DNA of 64,000 nucleotides from Paragonimus westermani (Eukaryota > Platyhelminthes > Trematoda > Plagiorchiida > Troglotrematidae): assembly GCA_008508345.1 (NCBI GenBank), contig QNGE01000770.1, forward strand, positions 1-64,000, read 5' to 3'. Each line of letters opens with the position of its first letter. The stretch's first letter is position 1. The notes under the pieces were generated by a model. The model had not been told where the DNA came from. It worked only from the letters and a program-made list of their open reading frames with translations, and searched no databases. Of the stretch, positions 38,601 to 51,278 are shown one piece after another. Made by a program: the position numbers and the translations under genes.

Positions 38601-41600
38601 CTCTGCTCACCGTTAGTGTGATTCCCAAGGTCATGGTCGAATGCATCGACTACAACTGCCTACACAGTAACACTTGTACACAATGTCGAACTCAGTAAAA
38701 CGCCTGGACTCGGAGCAACTAATTATATACGCTGACCAAACAGCTGCGGTGAACAACATATACTGTACAAACATGGCTACCACAAGCCTATGCAGATACA
38801 GTTCACCTCGAACTACGTTTCTAACGACGTCACTAACAATCGGACTTACTGAAGCTACCGTGCCTGGCCATATGACAAATGGAATAGCGAAACGTTAGGC
38901 TGTTAGGCAAGTAACTGTGACGAGGAATTTTGATCCCTGCAAGTTTTTCGGTTTCGTAGCACAACTCAGTTTTCCAAACAGACCGAGCTCTAGGATATTC
39001 GTATCTTGTGATCAGGATGGCTACGTTTGCCAGAAAATTCTACACACAGCAGGTTAACTATGTATGGTAATTAACAGCACCTGTAAAACGTGGTGATGGT
39101 ACCAGTCGACTGAAACCAAGCGTAAGAACAATTTTATATCAGTGACGTTTCATGCGGGGATATGAAGCTGCTAAACCCTAGTAGCTATAGAGAGCCCGGA
39201 ACGAGTGCATGTTTTGTTGGAACGTCAACCCACAGCTGAACACTAATGTTTCCATTAACAGAATACGGTCCTAAGGTCATAGCTTCCGGAATTTCGGCGC
39301 CAATCACAAGATAGGACTGAACAGGCCTCGTGTCATTTTGAATCGTAATACGTTTTCAAAAGTGCTGACTTTGAATCGAGTCCGGTGTACAATATTGCTG
39401 CCTCATGGGAGACGGTACAACAAGTATCAACCCTTTGTAAACACCAGCAACAAAATTTGTGTAGACGCTTAGAGGTCACCCATTACGGGCCACTAAACTT
39501 GGAGTTCCTTAAGTGGTCGAAATCAGTGTTCTGCAAAATTACGCCTATGGAACACAAGTAGATGAGTTACTGGAACACTTTCAAACGCTTTAATGTATCT
39601 CATAGGCTTTTCATTTATTTTCAACCGCTGGTGGCTCACTGCTGCTCATTTGATCGACAACGCAACCCGTGTACTCGACTTTCATCATCACCAGGTTTAA
39701 AATCATATTAGTCAACTCGTCCTTCTTGATATGAATGTTATAGAAATCATAAAAACGAAAATTAACTATGAGAAAGCAAACAAGTTCAGTCCCGATATCG
39801 GATGACAAACATGACACAACTTTGTTCCTGATGCGTAGTTGAGGATATGACTAAATTCAAATTGAACGTCATTCACATTTGGTCGCAGTCTCCATATTCA
39901 TGTTGATTTTTAAGCTAAGCAGTTTCGAAAAGCTCTCGGTTCGAGTTTCTTTTTTGTTGGGGCTCGTCATAATGCATATACTTGTCACGGTTGAGAGTGG
40001 AACTCCGGACATTTCAAAGTAATCAAATCCCCGACTGATCAGTAATCTAAAATATCGCGTAGCAGGTATAATGAAATCTGGGAGTTCGAAATATCTCAGA
40101 AGTCCTAACTGGGTGGTTATCAAGTGGGGTAACAGTAACTCTGTGTCCTGATCATTACCCTTAGGTTGAAGTGTATGAGCTTGTAAATGTAGCGATTCTG
40201 CCGACTGATGGACGTCGAGAAATACTAAGTGGATCAGGCTAGTGGCTACTGAGACGAATGTACTGCTCAGTGCCGGGAGTTAGCCAAATTCAAATCCAAC
40301 CACCGGCTCACCTCGGGCTAGACTGCATCATCTAGAGTACAACCACAATCACTTGAGGGTTGCACAAGTGTTATCCGAAATACCAGGAAGAGTTTGAGGC
40401 TTTCTGCAGGTCAAGGGTGCCATGGTCAAAGTTCCACAATCGCCAAGACTCGTGTAGAACAGACGAACTTTGGGTACAGTCTGAAAAACGGTTGGCACCA
40501 GATATGCGAAAGGTTTACCGTACCGATAACCGAGTTACCCATGAATATGACCCAATTCTGATTAGGTCACTGTTGCAGCATGTACTCACTTTCCTATGAT
40601 AACTGCAAGCATTCTTCTATCAGGAATTAACATCAAAATAATGCACTCTAACGGCAATCAACTTAAGTGGAATACAAGTATTTCTTCGATCGAGGCGTCA
40701 GTTTTTTAGGGGAATGTATTTTGCCCGCATTTGACGTTATCACAGAATACACAACAGTGAAGTGGACAAGTTTGTTTTGTACGATATGTCAAAAGAGACT
40801 CGCGAGACATATCACGCCTACGTTTTCCGTATTGAAGAGTTTTAAGCTTTATTGCGTTCTCCCATAACTCACTGTAACAAACACAATGGCTAAAGCTTAC
40901 GAGTTGAAGTAAGCCGCAACAATGCACATGGGTGTCTAATACCACGAAAGAAGAACAACACAGTAAGTGTGAAAACATTTGCAATTGTTCCAGCGGGATG
41001 GTTATAAACTTGTGGGAACGCTACTAGTCTTATGCGATCTAAACGGTAGCGAAATGGTCAACAAACAATCCCGGTTTAGATCAGCTGACTATGGACCACA
41101 GTAGGTTCTCACTGTCACTGTAGATCAGATTTCCCGTTGGGACGGTGTTGTGTAAATATTGCTCACGATCAATTTTTCGAATACTCCGGTGACCATTTCT
41201 ACTGTCGATGCGTAGACAAGCTAGGCCTGACCTGATAAGTTTGTGTATTCTTGGATATGAATGATGCAACTAAAATACCCAAAACGTGTGCCACATGTTG
41301 TTCTGAAAAATTTCCTGAAGCCGCGCCTAGTACAATAAATACTAATGCCTCGTTAACATGTTTCTCGGAATAAGGTCGTTCCCCTTGGACCACTAATTCC
41401 TAGAGCAGGGCCTCTCGAAGCATTATGTTCAGAATTTACCACGATTAACATCAATAAGACGACATTGCTGTCTGAATTGAATAGTTTGAGTGCAGTTATG
41501 AACCAATTATTTCATCTCTGAAATTCAATTATTTCACTGAGCAGCTGGCTGTGCCATTAATTGAAGATAAGAGAAAAATGACCCATTGTACAATTTAATG

Positions 41601-42533
41601 CCTGATTTGTTCGTCTACCTTTCCATAGTTACCTACTGAAGTGTCAGTCATTAGCCAACACATCTGTGTTTAAAAACAGTGGAGAATACTCAGATTCACA
41701 CATATTTGTTAGACAACACGTTAACAAGCAACAGCAAGCGTTGGCTGTTTTGAACGAGTATAGGCAACGGGAATAAATTACTGAATCGTTTTTATGGAGG
41801 AACTAAGTCAATTTCAGCTAATGATGCCAAGTTGAATGTGAAGTTAGTACGCTGCCATCTAGAGTTGTCTAGTTAGTGTCATAAATAGCCTTTTGTTTCA
41901 TCCATTTAACAAGCCGGTACTCAAATTTGGACCGATAACCAGACTTTCTGTTAATAATACAAACTTATAATTATTATTAAGAAAAGCTTTTTTGGAAAGT
42001 GGGATAGACAGAACTGATCGTGCTTGGTCACCGGTCGATCAGTTTTGATGAAGCACTTATCCTTATTTGTGACTTTCAGTTTTGAACTGGTTATTTCATT
42101 AAATTACCCTCGTTATAGCTGTGTTGTTACACAAAATTTGTGACATTTGTTTGCTTGCTCTGTATGGTTCATATAGTATTAGTTGTTCAACTATACAGCC
42201 TGTAAACGGATGTTCGTTTGCGGTGATGTCAGCATACAGCTCGTAAACTGTGCCTACTATCCATTTGAGCTTACGTTCTGTGCACTGGTAGTTGATACAT
42301 TCAGAGTTTTACCAGCGTTTTACCGAAAAAACATGCGAAGCAAAATACCACTGTGACAAAATTTTGTACGCGCGGTTACTAATTTTTACACCGGAAAAGC
42401 ACAGTTGAACACAAACAGTGAACAGAAACGGAGTCATTTAGAAGGGACGCAGTTGTAGAAATTCAGAAGTTTGGCTGGTTTCGAATATGAACAATTAGGC
42501 GTTGCAAGTGATCTACTAACACTTTGAAAGGCC

Positions 42534-42596
42534 AGAAATTTCACAATTGGTCTCAGTTACCTACCCATCCCAATGTGACCTAACCAAATGAATGAA
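42534..42596 (-). repeat. Fragment of the 32 kb repeat family
   Basis: Plus strand GAAATTTCACAATTGGTCTC, then GTTACCTACCCATCC and ACCAAATGAAT, collinear with 32115-32168 and 31824-31888. Only this part is recognisable. Confidence 0.4.
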
Positions 42597-45500
42597 CTAA
42601 CCAGAAAGTTACTTCTTCGTTAGCAAAACCTATTCATTCAACAGCTTTTCAGACTTAACGGAAGGTATTTTTCATTGTAGCATTAGACAACACTAGGCTG
42701 CCTTTGGTTCCAATCAATATAACTCTGTTGTACTGACTTTTTCGTTAGGTATTGTGCCCATAAAAGTCAGTGTTCTGTTACTAACATTGGAGTTGACCGA
42801 CCGAACTAGGCAGACCGACTCATTTTCTCCTTATTCACTTCTTCGCTGTATCTAACAGACTTTCTGTACAGTAGGTGACTAACTTCATGAAGTTATTAGG
42901 TGAAATTTCGCAATTTATGTTTTTGCTGTATCGGTGAAGCGGACAAGCGGTAATTCACGTTGCATAATCACTATCTCAATTCGAACAAATATGATCCGCC
43001 TTTTACATTTCAGCGCATCTTTCAAATGACAACAACATGGCTAGAATTAACACTACTTGCATTTAACGACAGATCCTCCATTCAAATAGATTTTTCAGCC
43101 ATCCATTTCGAGAAGAAAGAGACTTGACTTGATGACTATGATAAATCGTTCATACTATCAGCGTCGCGGTGGTAAACACGAATGAAAACTCATGAAATCC
43201 TCATACATTCTAGTTAATTCGCCCACTGTTGCTCGTGCTGAACCTTTGCCATTCTCTCCTGTCCAGTCTAGTCGCTTAGTGAACTGTCTACAGCTAGGCT
43301 CTCATACTTCTCAGATTAAAACAATGAGTTCTGAAGCATAAACAACGAAACTTTATTTCAAAATCTTGACAATCCTGCAGTGAAATCCCAGTTATCCGTC
43401 TTAAATGTGACTACCCAATGAATCAGTGCCAATTCATCCACCTTGATGGTCAAGCTTTATGGCCGATCACCAGTGGTCTTCTACAGAGTATGATCCTCTT
43501 CAAGGTCCCTTCCTCACTTTATGTGGCAGTCACTTCAGACTCACACAGCTGTAGAAAAGTATGCGGATGAATTGGTGTTGGGCATCAAACATCAGACTCA
43601 TTTTTGTGTTTGCCATGCCAAACAGTTCATCCGGACCATTTAGTTGGCTAGAATCTCGTAACTTATCGAACTGTTTGGTCATTTCGTCTCCGCTTATGAA
43701 GCTACATCAATAAGACGGATTTTTCAGTGCATGTCAACCCATCCATGTGCTTAACTACCCGCCTATTTCGAAGTGTCATGTTAAGTATTTTGGGGTACTT
43801 TGAGTATCGCAATGACATGGTCATTTAGTGTTGATGATAGTTCCACCAGATTCGAAAACTCTTGTTTTGTGTACGGTGTTTAACACCCTATGCCATACCA
43901 CATCATTCTGTCAGTTAACGTAGACACATTGTTCGCTGACTTCGCTGTGTAGTCGATATCGAAGATGGGAAAATATTCCATCACAATTCCAATCTGACAC
44001 ACCCATACAATCCTCTTATTAGGATTAGTCTAAATGTATTTTTACATCTGCCACTAAATCACGGCATGAACCTTTAACCGGACTTTGTCGGTCATACCCT
44101 TCTTCTATTGTTGTCTAATCAGCCCGACTTTTGAATGAACTCAGGCTTTTCTTTGCCTTTATCTGCCAAGAAAACTGACCAAAAAAGTTTGTGATTGACG
44201 CACGATGTGGCAGTTCGGCAGTTTCTCCCCATGGTTCACGATTGTTATTGTTGTAAACTAGTTTGTGACTGAAGCATATTTGGCCAATCACTTTCCAGTT
44301 GCTTGAGATTTGAGCAGGTAAAAAACGGAAAGTTCATCTCTGGGAGTACATAAACCGTATTAGACACTTGACTAGATTTGACCGTTTCATGAGAACGTGG
44401 GTAGAGGGTTTGAATCCTTACCGTAACAAAACCAAATAATGATGGCAGGTTCTAACAACGAACCTCGTGTTTCGCCTAGGAATGTTTGACTAAATTGTGT
44501 GTGTTAATGAAAAAGGTATGCTGAACTGTGGGCAAACTGTGGGAAACTGCCAAAACCTCTAACTGCATATTCAATGAATATTTTCGTGAGTTTGACTGTC
44601 CCGTCCTACATGCTGTCAGTATGAGGCTGTATAGTTAAAAGAGCGGATAAATGAGGTTACAGTCAGGTTGGTGAGCTGTTTGCCGGTCTTTGTTAATCAT
44701 ATTCTCATGGGAGTTGACACAGCAAGTGTCAAGATAGATACAACATAGTGGATAAAAAAAACCTGCTCGTGATGAGTAAATGAATCGTTCACTAGAGAAT
44801 CCAGATGGAATGGTAGCAAACAGCTACGCAGTCGATTATCTAAATTGTAAACTGGGTGTGGCTAAGTGTCCGTGGAAGCTTTTGATGACTGCTGAGGTCG
44901 GGTTAACTCAAATGAAGTCTGATGAGCTTGACAATGGTCGAACTTCGAAAACATGCCATTTTGGATCGATTTTTGGGAACCCAGTATGCACTATGGAAAA
45001 TTCAAACTGAACGCCACTCACACTAGATTATAATGTGAGTGGAGCTCAGTATAAACTGATCAAACTCTCCGAATTACTGTTGATCCGTAAAGCTTCTGTC
45101 TTAACAACAAAGTGATTGTCAGTCAAATGAGCATAAAAGGCGCTTGGAACCTTTCTTAACCACATCACTGTCCAAACACACAAGAAGATACTTACGTATT
45201 CTGTCAGACCAGCATATGAAGCTCTACAGGGGCAAGCAACTGAGTATACGCAGCGGATGGCTGTAGATCACGCAAGCTTGTTTTTGGTTTGTGACACAAA
45301 ATGAAGGACCAAACAGTAGCTCACGCATAACTGAGCTACAAGGTAAGTAATTTTATTTTAATTTCGGAAATTCTCTCGATAATTTTGGTCATAAGATCTT
45401 TCTACTAAGTGTGCACGACATGAATTCACATCAGAACACTATCTTCAGAAATTACGACATGTGTGTGCGATAACTTGACTTGTGGAATAACTTCCAAGAC

Positions 45501-48500
45501 ATGAGCACGAAACTCGGAGTTTTCTTATTCAACAGATACAGCAGACTTATAGGAAGTCCCTCTATTCCCTTATCTTTGTAAAGATACCACGTTGAGGAAC
45601 ATGGAAAATGTCGCTCTGACGTCAAACAATAGTGTAGTAAGTAACGTGTGTGGTTGTGTCTTACTGAAACGCAATTCTAGCCGACAAGATTCCCGTAGAA
45701 TTCCGATAGGTTCTCCTCATTACTTTGGTAATAAGATTGCATAGTCAATGGACCTGACTAATTCACTTACCAATCTGTCTCGACAGCCTATTTAGCGGCA
45801 CTGTGAACCAGGCCAGGATGCAAATAAGAATGATGTGTAGCCCCGTGTAACCTCAGTATTTCCGTTTTTTCCCGGTCATGCAATCTCGCGATAGTTTGAC
45901 CATATAAAACAAACTGAGACCGAAGAGATCTTCAAATATGTCAGATTGAATAAGCGCAGTATTGCATGCACTCTTGCTGAAGCATGTTCAGCGCTACTAG
46001 AGCGGTTTGAAGACATTTTTATAAAATTTCCACAACCTAGGGCGAGACAGTAATTGGTGGCACGGGCTTAAGTGCGCTTGTCAATATCTAATTAGATTGG
46101 GTCGTTCGACCTTTTGGTTTAAAAAATGATCGTTAGCCCACATGTGCTTGTGTTCCATTGCACAATGTGCTATCTCACTTCACACTCGTTCCGCTTGCTG
46201 TCGCCTATAGTTTCTACGGCAAATTAGTCATGCTTGTTACAGTACCTCACTACTGTTTACCCCGTACTTGTCTTCTACAGTGAATGCAAACGGAAAATGC
46301 TGGTTCACTAGCTCTAGTTGCATTGAATACTGAATGCCCGAGTTGGTTGGGTAGGTAAGCTTTGGTGCGGAATTTCGTTGGTGGGAGCTAAAAAGTAGGT
46401 GTCACGCCGTTTTAATTTTTATACGAAGTGACTGCTTTCTGGGCTCGTCAAAACCTATTTATCGTGTTTATGATTTCAACTAATTGCTGTTAAAATCCAT
46501 CTGGCACTATTGACTGTCTCAGAACTTCCAAAATAAACATTGGAGACCTAAACTTTGCGTGAATCTACCAGTCGTACCGAACTCAGAGAAAGCAAAGTTT
46601 GGAAGGGTTACTGCAATGAATTTGATCACAATAATTGCCATGGAATTATTGGCCAGTCCGAAATAGTTCTAATGTCCTTCTACTGTCCTCTGTATCAGCA
46701 TGAATGAGGCGGAAAATTGTTTTTATTCTCCTGAAAAGTGCTGAAAACTAACATTTGAAATAAATGTTTATGAACTTTGTATATTCTAAATGAGGTAACG
46801 AACATCAAGGTCAGTTGTGTGTTTGTGCGTGACGACCGAGGTCTACAGACTGTAAACGTTACAAGTGATGGACTTTTGATATTAGCGGTATTTTTAAAAT
46901 GGTGCAAATAAACATCACGTTTGCTACTATCCAACCCTGGGACATAAAGCTATTTGTCTGTAAAATGCATGTGAGCGAATTTTTTTGAAGTGGAACATGC
47001 TGGCGCAAAGAAAATTTTGATGCTTGAACATTTGTCGTTTGTCTGAATGATATATTTCATCTAATATGACAACTATTACCAGCCATATATAGGTTAAGGT
47101 CTCTCATCCAATGTCGAGACATATCAGATTCGGAGCACAGAGACAGGTTAATAGTCTTAATGAAATCAGCAACATAATACTCTTTTGTTTATCATCTTTC
47201 AAAGAAAATTCTAGGAAAGTCTAGAGTGTGATAGAGCTATGCGCAGTAAGCTACTCGTCCGTATTGAAACTGAACGCTGAAACATATTGACCGAGCAGGT
47301 CGCACACATTTCTTGCCTTTTTATTCGCTTGCAGTAACTTTTGTGAAAGTAATTGCTACTAACTGTTCCGCCGTAGCTTGAGCCAGTCATACTGCGCGAT
47401 CGACGAACTGCTCAAGTTTCCTAATGGGCTGCACCTTGTAGTTTGTAGACTTCGTTCACACTTATGCTACTGAATCACAAAGGCACTGGTTTCAAATCGT
47501 TTTGTCTCTTGATCGAAAATCCAAGCGAAATCACTGAATGCGACGCAAGCCACTCAATACAGCAATGTTTTCACAAACGTTCGCAAGGCACGGTGCTATA
47601 AATACTGAGCAGCTTTTTATTCAATTCAACAGTTCTAACGGCACTCTGGTGGTTTGTTTTCCATAGTTGTATATCAATTTGCAGTTTCCCAATGAACAAA
47701 TGTACGGAGGACGTAGGATGCAGTATGCACACCTAACAATCAGGCTAACCTTAAGTGTTTCCTCTACGATATCATATAAGCAGGAGTTATTAGATACCAA
47801 ATAAGAATTCCGCTCAGCAAACTGTAGTAAGGAGCTTAAAAATGGATGAACCGTTTGGTATTAGGACCTAGTGCCAACATGTTATGGAAGTACTGAACAA
47901 CGGCGCAATTTCGTTGCTATTTGATCTCCAGGCCAAAACTCGGCCTGTAGGAGACATCGAGTCTGGAAATTCACACTGTACCAATATCTTGCATCAAAAT
48001 CGGCTGACTATCAAAGCCAGGTCGGGGTTGAACAGTATGAAATGCTGGGTGCACTTCGAAGCTGACATGTCGTACATATTTGGTTTGACTCGACAAATAA
48101 ACATGATGCACCCTGAATCGAACAGTGCATACAGAAAGGGTGGATGACATATTTCATCCTCAGTCGACTGACAACAGCTTGCCACAAACTGAACCGTTTG
48201 TTTTTGAAGGAGAGTTGGCTCTGGGTACCCTTCTATGAGTCGTTTGCTCAACAGAATGAACCAAGATGCACAGTTTTCGGGAGAATCATCCAGCGTTTAA
48301 AGCCCAAAAATCTGAGAGACAATACACAAATATCTGTACCTCATTCGAACTCAATCGTGTTTTTCACATATTTATGAATGTTTTGATTAGTTCTTCTTAT
48401 CACTAAACATGACTCACTACAAATGCTATCTCGATTATAAACTATCCATAATTGAACTTCATATGAAGTAAACTTTCAACATAACCTCTCTGGTTTTATA

Positions 48501-48780
48501 GAATTATTGATGAATCGGGTCCAACTTAACTTTGCAGCTGATTCACTTGATACTGTTGGACAATGTGGAGAGTACACAGTAGGTATGCAGATTCGACGTT
48601 CGGAAGAGAATCTTATAGGGTTCATTTAGTTATCTTCGTTGTAGTAGCCAACCGCCATGACTCACAGAACCAACTTCAGAAGGTGGCTGACAGTCTCAGA
48701 CGAGTTCGTTTGACTAGCGATAACTTGTAAGGTGTCCCCACCAAACCTAGTAAGAGTGAATTGAAAAAACGTGGTGTTGC

Positions 48781-48885
48781 CTGCAGTAGTTCTGAAGAAA
48801 GCCATCTGAGGTGTTTGAAACGTTCTACATAATAACTTGCTAGTAACACTGTGTTCTTCTCAATCCATTTGCTAAGAAGTGACGA
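48781..48885 (+). repeat. Hammerhead-like repeat, copy D
   Basis: The core at 48792-48828 has CTGAAGA and GAAACG intact around a stem II with one bulge (AAG(C)CATC-TGA-GGTG-TTT). The tail ATAATAACTTGCTAGTAAC, then TTCTCAATCCATTTGCT, is homologous to copy C. This is the copy closest to the hammerhead core in this window. Confidence 0.55.
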
Positions 48886-49237
48886 ATGACTTTGGGGAAA
48901 TCCAAGTTTTGATATTTTTGATGTTGCTGCTTACCAATATTACTACTCTCGTCGTGAACGCTAGTCAAACGGTTCAGTTTGATTCAGCAACAAGAACTCC
49001 ATCCCTAAACCTGGCATTTGATCTGACATCTAAGGTAAGACTGGGAGTTAGCAGGTTAGAATTTTACACAATAGAGCACTACTCACCTGTCTATGAAATG
49101 CATCAAATTCTGAACGGCATGTGATGTTAAAATAGACTACCTTCAACAACTAACAGTGATGCATACCTATCATTGTAAGAGGTACTGAAGCCGTAACACT
49201 ACGATGCTGTAATTCACAATCTTCTTAGGTGACTTTG

Positions 49238-49300
49238 TAGCTTAGCTGACAGAGTGCTTACCTCACTCCAGCACAGGAGCTCCATCATTAGTGCCGATTT
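49238..49300 (+). repeat. tRNA-like repeat fragment
   Basis: GTAGCTTAGCTGACAGAGTG resembles the A-box head of the repeat on the minus strand at 31.8 kb (GTAGCTTAGTTGCTAGAGAG). The following anticodon-like part is present but the B box is degenerate. Confidence 0.35.
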
Positions 49301-50380
49301 ACCATAAAACCAGGTTTTTAACGGGTTTGTCTTTTCCATATTGATAAATCTTTCCAACTGCTGCAATCAAGTGTTGGTAATAATTGGGTTCAAGCAAGCT
49401 GTGTACAAACAATTTTCGGTGTACACGATTAAACTTTTATGGGTTCTAACAAGACATCTTTTTTAACTAACATGAAGGTTTCTATTAGGTTGAGTAAGGT
49501 ATTGCAGATCAGACTTAATCGAAATAAAAGTTCTTCTATGAAATGATTTCGTTTGTTTACATTTCAATTCAACGGTGTGACTGAGTTTGCACGGTTATCT
49601 GGCGTTTGACGTGAATTTTCTTCCCGTTTCTAAGTAGAGATTCGGACTCTCTGTCAAGACTTCGTTAAAAAAATCTGCTAGCCGGTCTGAATCACAGGCA
49701 AAATGGCCGGAGACTGGGAACTTACACAATAGGCCGAGAACTTTATTCTGGAAGAGGGATGGATTTCAAGACAATGAGTAGACGATGGGCTACATGTGCT
49801 CACGGTAGCATTTGTCAAGGTTGTTCACACTACAGCTTTATCGACTTGTTCGGCGCGAAGTCATTGTTCCCTGACCGCAACGTCATCCCCATCTCTCAAA
49901 TGCAGGAGCTTGACTTCAAATGAAATCGAAGCCGTAGTTGCCAAATTCACAATTAATCCGGTATAAAACGGCATATCCGTTCAAAAGTCAGTTTACTGGC
50001 CCAGCATAGTTCTAGAATATCCCTTCCACAATATTCTGTTAACCGGTGCTTGCAAATGTCACCCTACTTTCCAAACGTTCACCGGCACCCCGTAAAGTTC
50101 TGGGATCGACGCTTGGAATACCACACGATAACCAAAGAAGCAAATTACCAATAATGAAACAAAGTGGCTGAAATGTTTTTGTTTTGCTGGAGTGACATTC
50201 AAGTCGCGAGGCCATGAGCCAGAAAAATTGGTGCGATGTTTGGATCTGTTTGCTACAACATCTAAAATCACCATGCGATCAGTCATTTACTCGGCTACGT
50301 GCCATCTAAGTCAAACATAAGTGTGTGAATTTTGTGAGGAACTGGTAGCACATCGTGGCATTGCCACAAAATGTAACCTC

Positions 50381-50384
50381 TGGG
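50381..50384. repeat. Left target-site duplication TGGG
   Basis: TGGG directly before the LTR end TGTTG, matched by TGGG directly after the opposite end. Confidence 0.65.
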
Positions 50385-50595
50385 TGTTGTATAACAGGCA
50401 GTTTCGTTGTGAGTAGTATGCTACTCACAAGTAGCGTACTACCCATAGGTGACATTCAGGAACAAAAGGACAAGCCCCGAACACGACGGACAAAAAGAAA
50501 CTAACGGAACAGTGTGTACATGCTGTGTGAGAACTACCACGAAGGCAAATGACAACGTACTGACACCCAATGTATGTAAGTGCATGTCTGTCGTG
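50385..50595 (+). repeat. Truncated inverted LTR arm
   Basis: First 211 bp of the same LTR in the opposite orientation. It is collinear with 51274-51064 and stops abruptly at GTCTGTCGTG, where the gag-derived sequence joins. It carries the same two hairpins near the end. Confidence 0.8.
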
Positions 50596-50955
50596 GTTCT
50601 TGACCCAATCGTGGCAGAGCCCTGTCCAGCAAATCTTGCGGAGTGGCGGCAAACACGGATGGGTCCGTTCCTTGTCCAAGCCTGGCTGCCTCAAACCGCC
50701 GCATGGCCCCCTGACGGTAGGCCGAGCTGTCAAACGCAGCCACCAGCGCCTCCTTCGCAGCGGCCCACTCCATCTTCGCTGGGCCTCTTTGCGCTGCGTC
50801 CAACACCGCCTTCGCCCTGCACTTCACCAGCGTCCGCAGGCAGCCAGCTTCCCACGGTCGGTCTTGACTCCAACCACTTCGGCCACGCCCTCCAAGTCCT
50901 CCAGGAACGTCCGGACGTCTCCATCTTCGAACGGCTGTGGCCAAGGAATCTTCAT
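50596..50955 (-). pseudogene. Frameshifted gag fragment of LTR retrotransposon
   Basis: On the minus strand an ATG at 50955, about 25 bases inside the LTR end, opens a frame beginning MKIPWPQPFEDG with a FLEDLEGVAEVVG stretch; it stops at 50824. The neighbouring frame then carries the continuation (LVKCRAKAVLDAA, WAAAKEALVAAF, TPQDLLDRALPRL) until the junction with the inverted LTR at 50596. A single-base shift between about 50860 and 50825 best explains this. The helical, Ala/Leu-rich pattern with DPSVFA and LLDRALP resembles gag capsid segments of Gypsy-like elements in flatworms; that is from memory of the family, not a search. No protease, reverse transcriptase or integrase follows. Confidence 0.6.
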
Positions 50956-50979
50956 CCTCGCGTTTGTCACAGCACAAGT

Positions 50980-51274
50980 TGTTGTGCCCGCAAAAGACGC
51001 TCGGTCAGCGATTTCCGTAAGGGTCATGTCAAAAACTAAACCACAAACGCGTGCCCTCATTTGCACGACAGACATGCACTTACATACATTGGGTGTCAGT
51101 ACGTTGTCATCCGCTTTCGCGGAAGTTCTCACACAGCATGTACGCACTGTTCTGATAGTCTCTTCTTGTCCGTCGTGTTCGGGGCTTGTCCTTTTGTTCC
51201 TGAATGTCACCTATGGGTAGTACGCTACTTGTGAGTAGCATACTACTCACAACGAAACTGCCTGTTATACAACA
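50980..51274 (-). repeat. Complete LTR of the foldback element
   Basis: 295 bp read on the minus strand, from TGTTGTATAACAGG at 51274 to GGGCACAACA at 50980, with TG...CA ends and a short terminal inverted repeat (TGTTGT/ACAACA). The independent solo LTR at 56323-56614 fixes both ends. Near the start are two small hairpins: an 8-bp stem (GTGAGTAG/CTACTCAC) and a 4-bp stem (GTAG/CTAC). No clear AATAAA is seen in this copy. Confidence 0.75.
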
Positions 51275-51278
51275 TGGG
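51275..51278. repeat. Right target-site duplication TGGG
   Basis: TGGG directly after ACAACA at 51274. The four-base length suits Gypsy-type integrases. Confidence 0.65.

Larger units (their letters stand above)
50385..51274 (-). mobile_element. Foldback LTR retroelement fragment with inverted LTR ends
   Basis: 890 bp. Both termini are the same LTR start (TGTTGTATAAC) facing inward, so the unit has long terminal inverted repeats instead of direct LTRs. Arms of 211 bp each (50385-50595 and 51064-51274) differ at about ten positions by my count. The minus-strand copy continues to a complete 295-bp LTR ending ACAACA at 50980, followed by a gag-like fragment that breaks into the inverted partial LTR at 50596. 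TGGG sits directly outside both ends, which suggests insertion as one unit by a retroviral-type integrase. The gag-bearing middle is much richer in G+C than its surroundings. Gypsy-like affiliation is inferred from the 4-bp duplication and gag style. Confidence 0.8.

Noticed and set aside
38674..38898. Reverse transcriptase YADQ-like segment (LIIYADQTAAV)
   Set aside because: A single box without any neighbouring conserved block in any frame.
50059..50286. Possible integrase tail (GYRVVFQAS...YGVPV) next to the LTR element
   Set aside because: The similarity to the AYR-VH-ST-TP-L-G region is faint, it lies outside the target duplication, and no zinc-binding or catalytic block accompanies it.
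50449..51220. Plus-strand frames of about 200 codons across the LTR element
   Set aside because: They run antisense to gag and through both LTR arms; open only because the segment is GC-rich. They have no motif.
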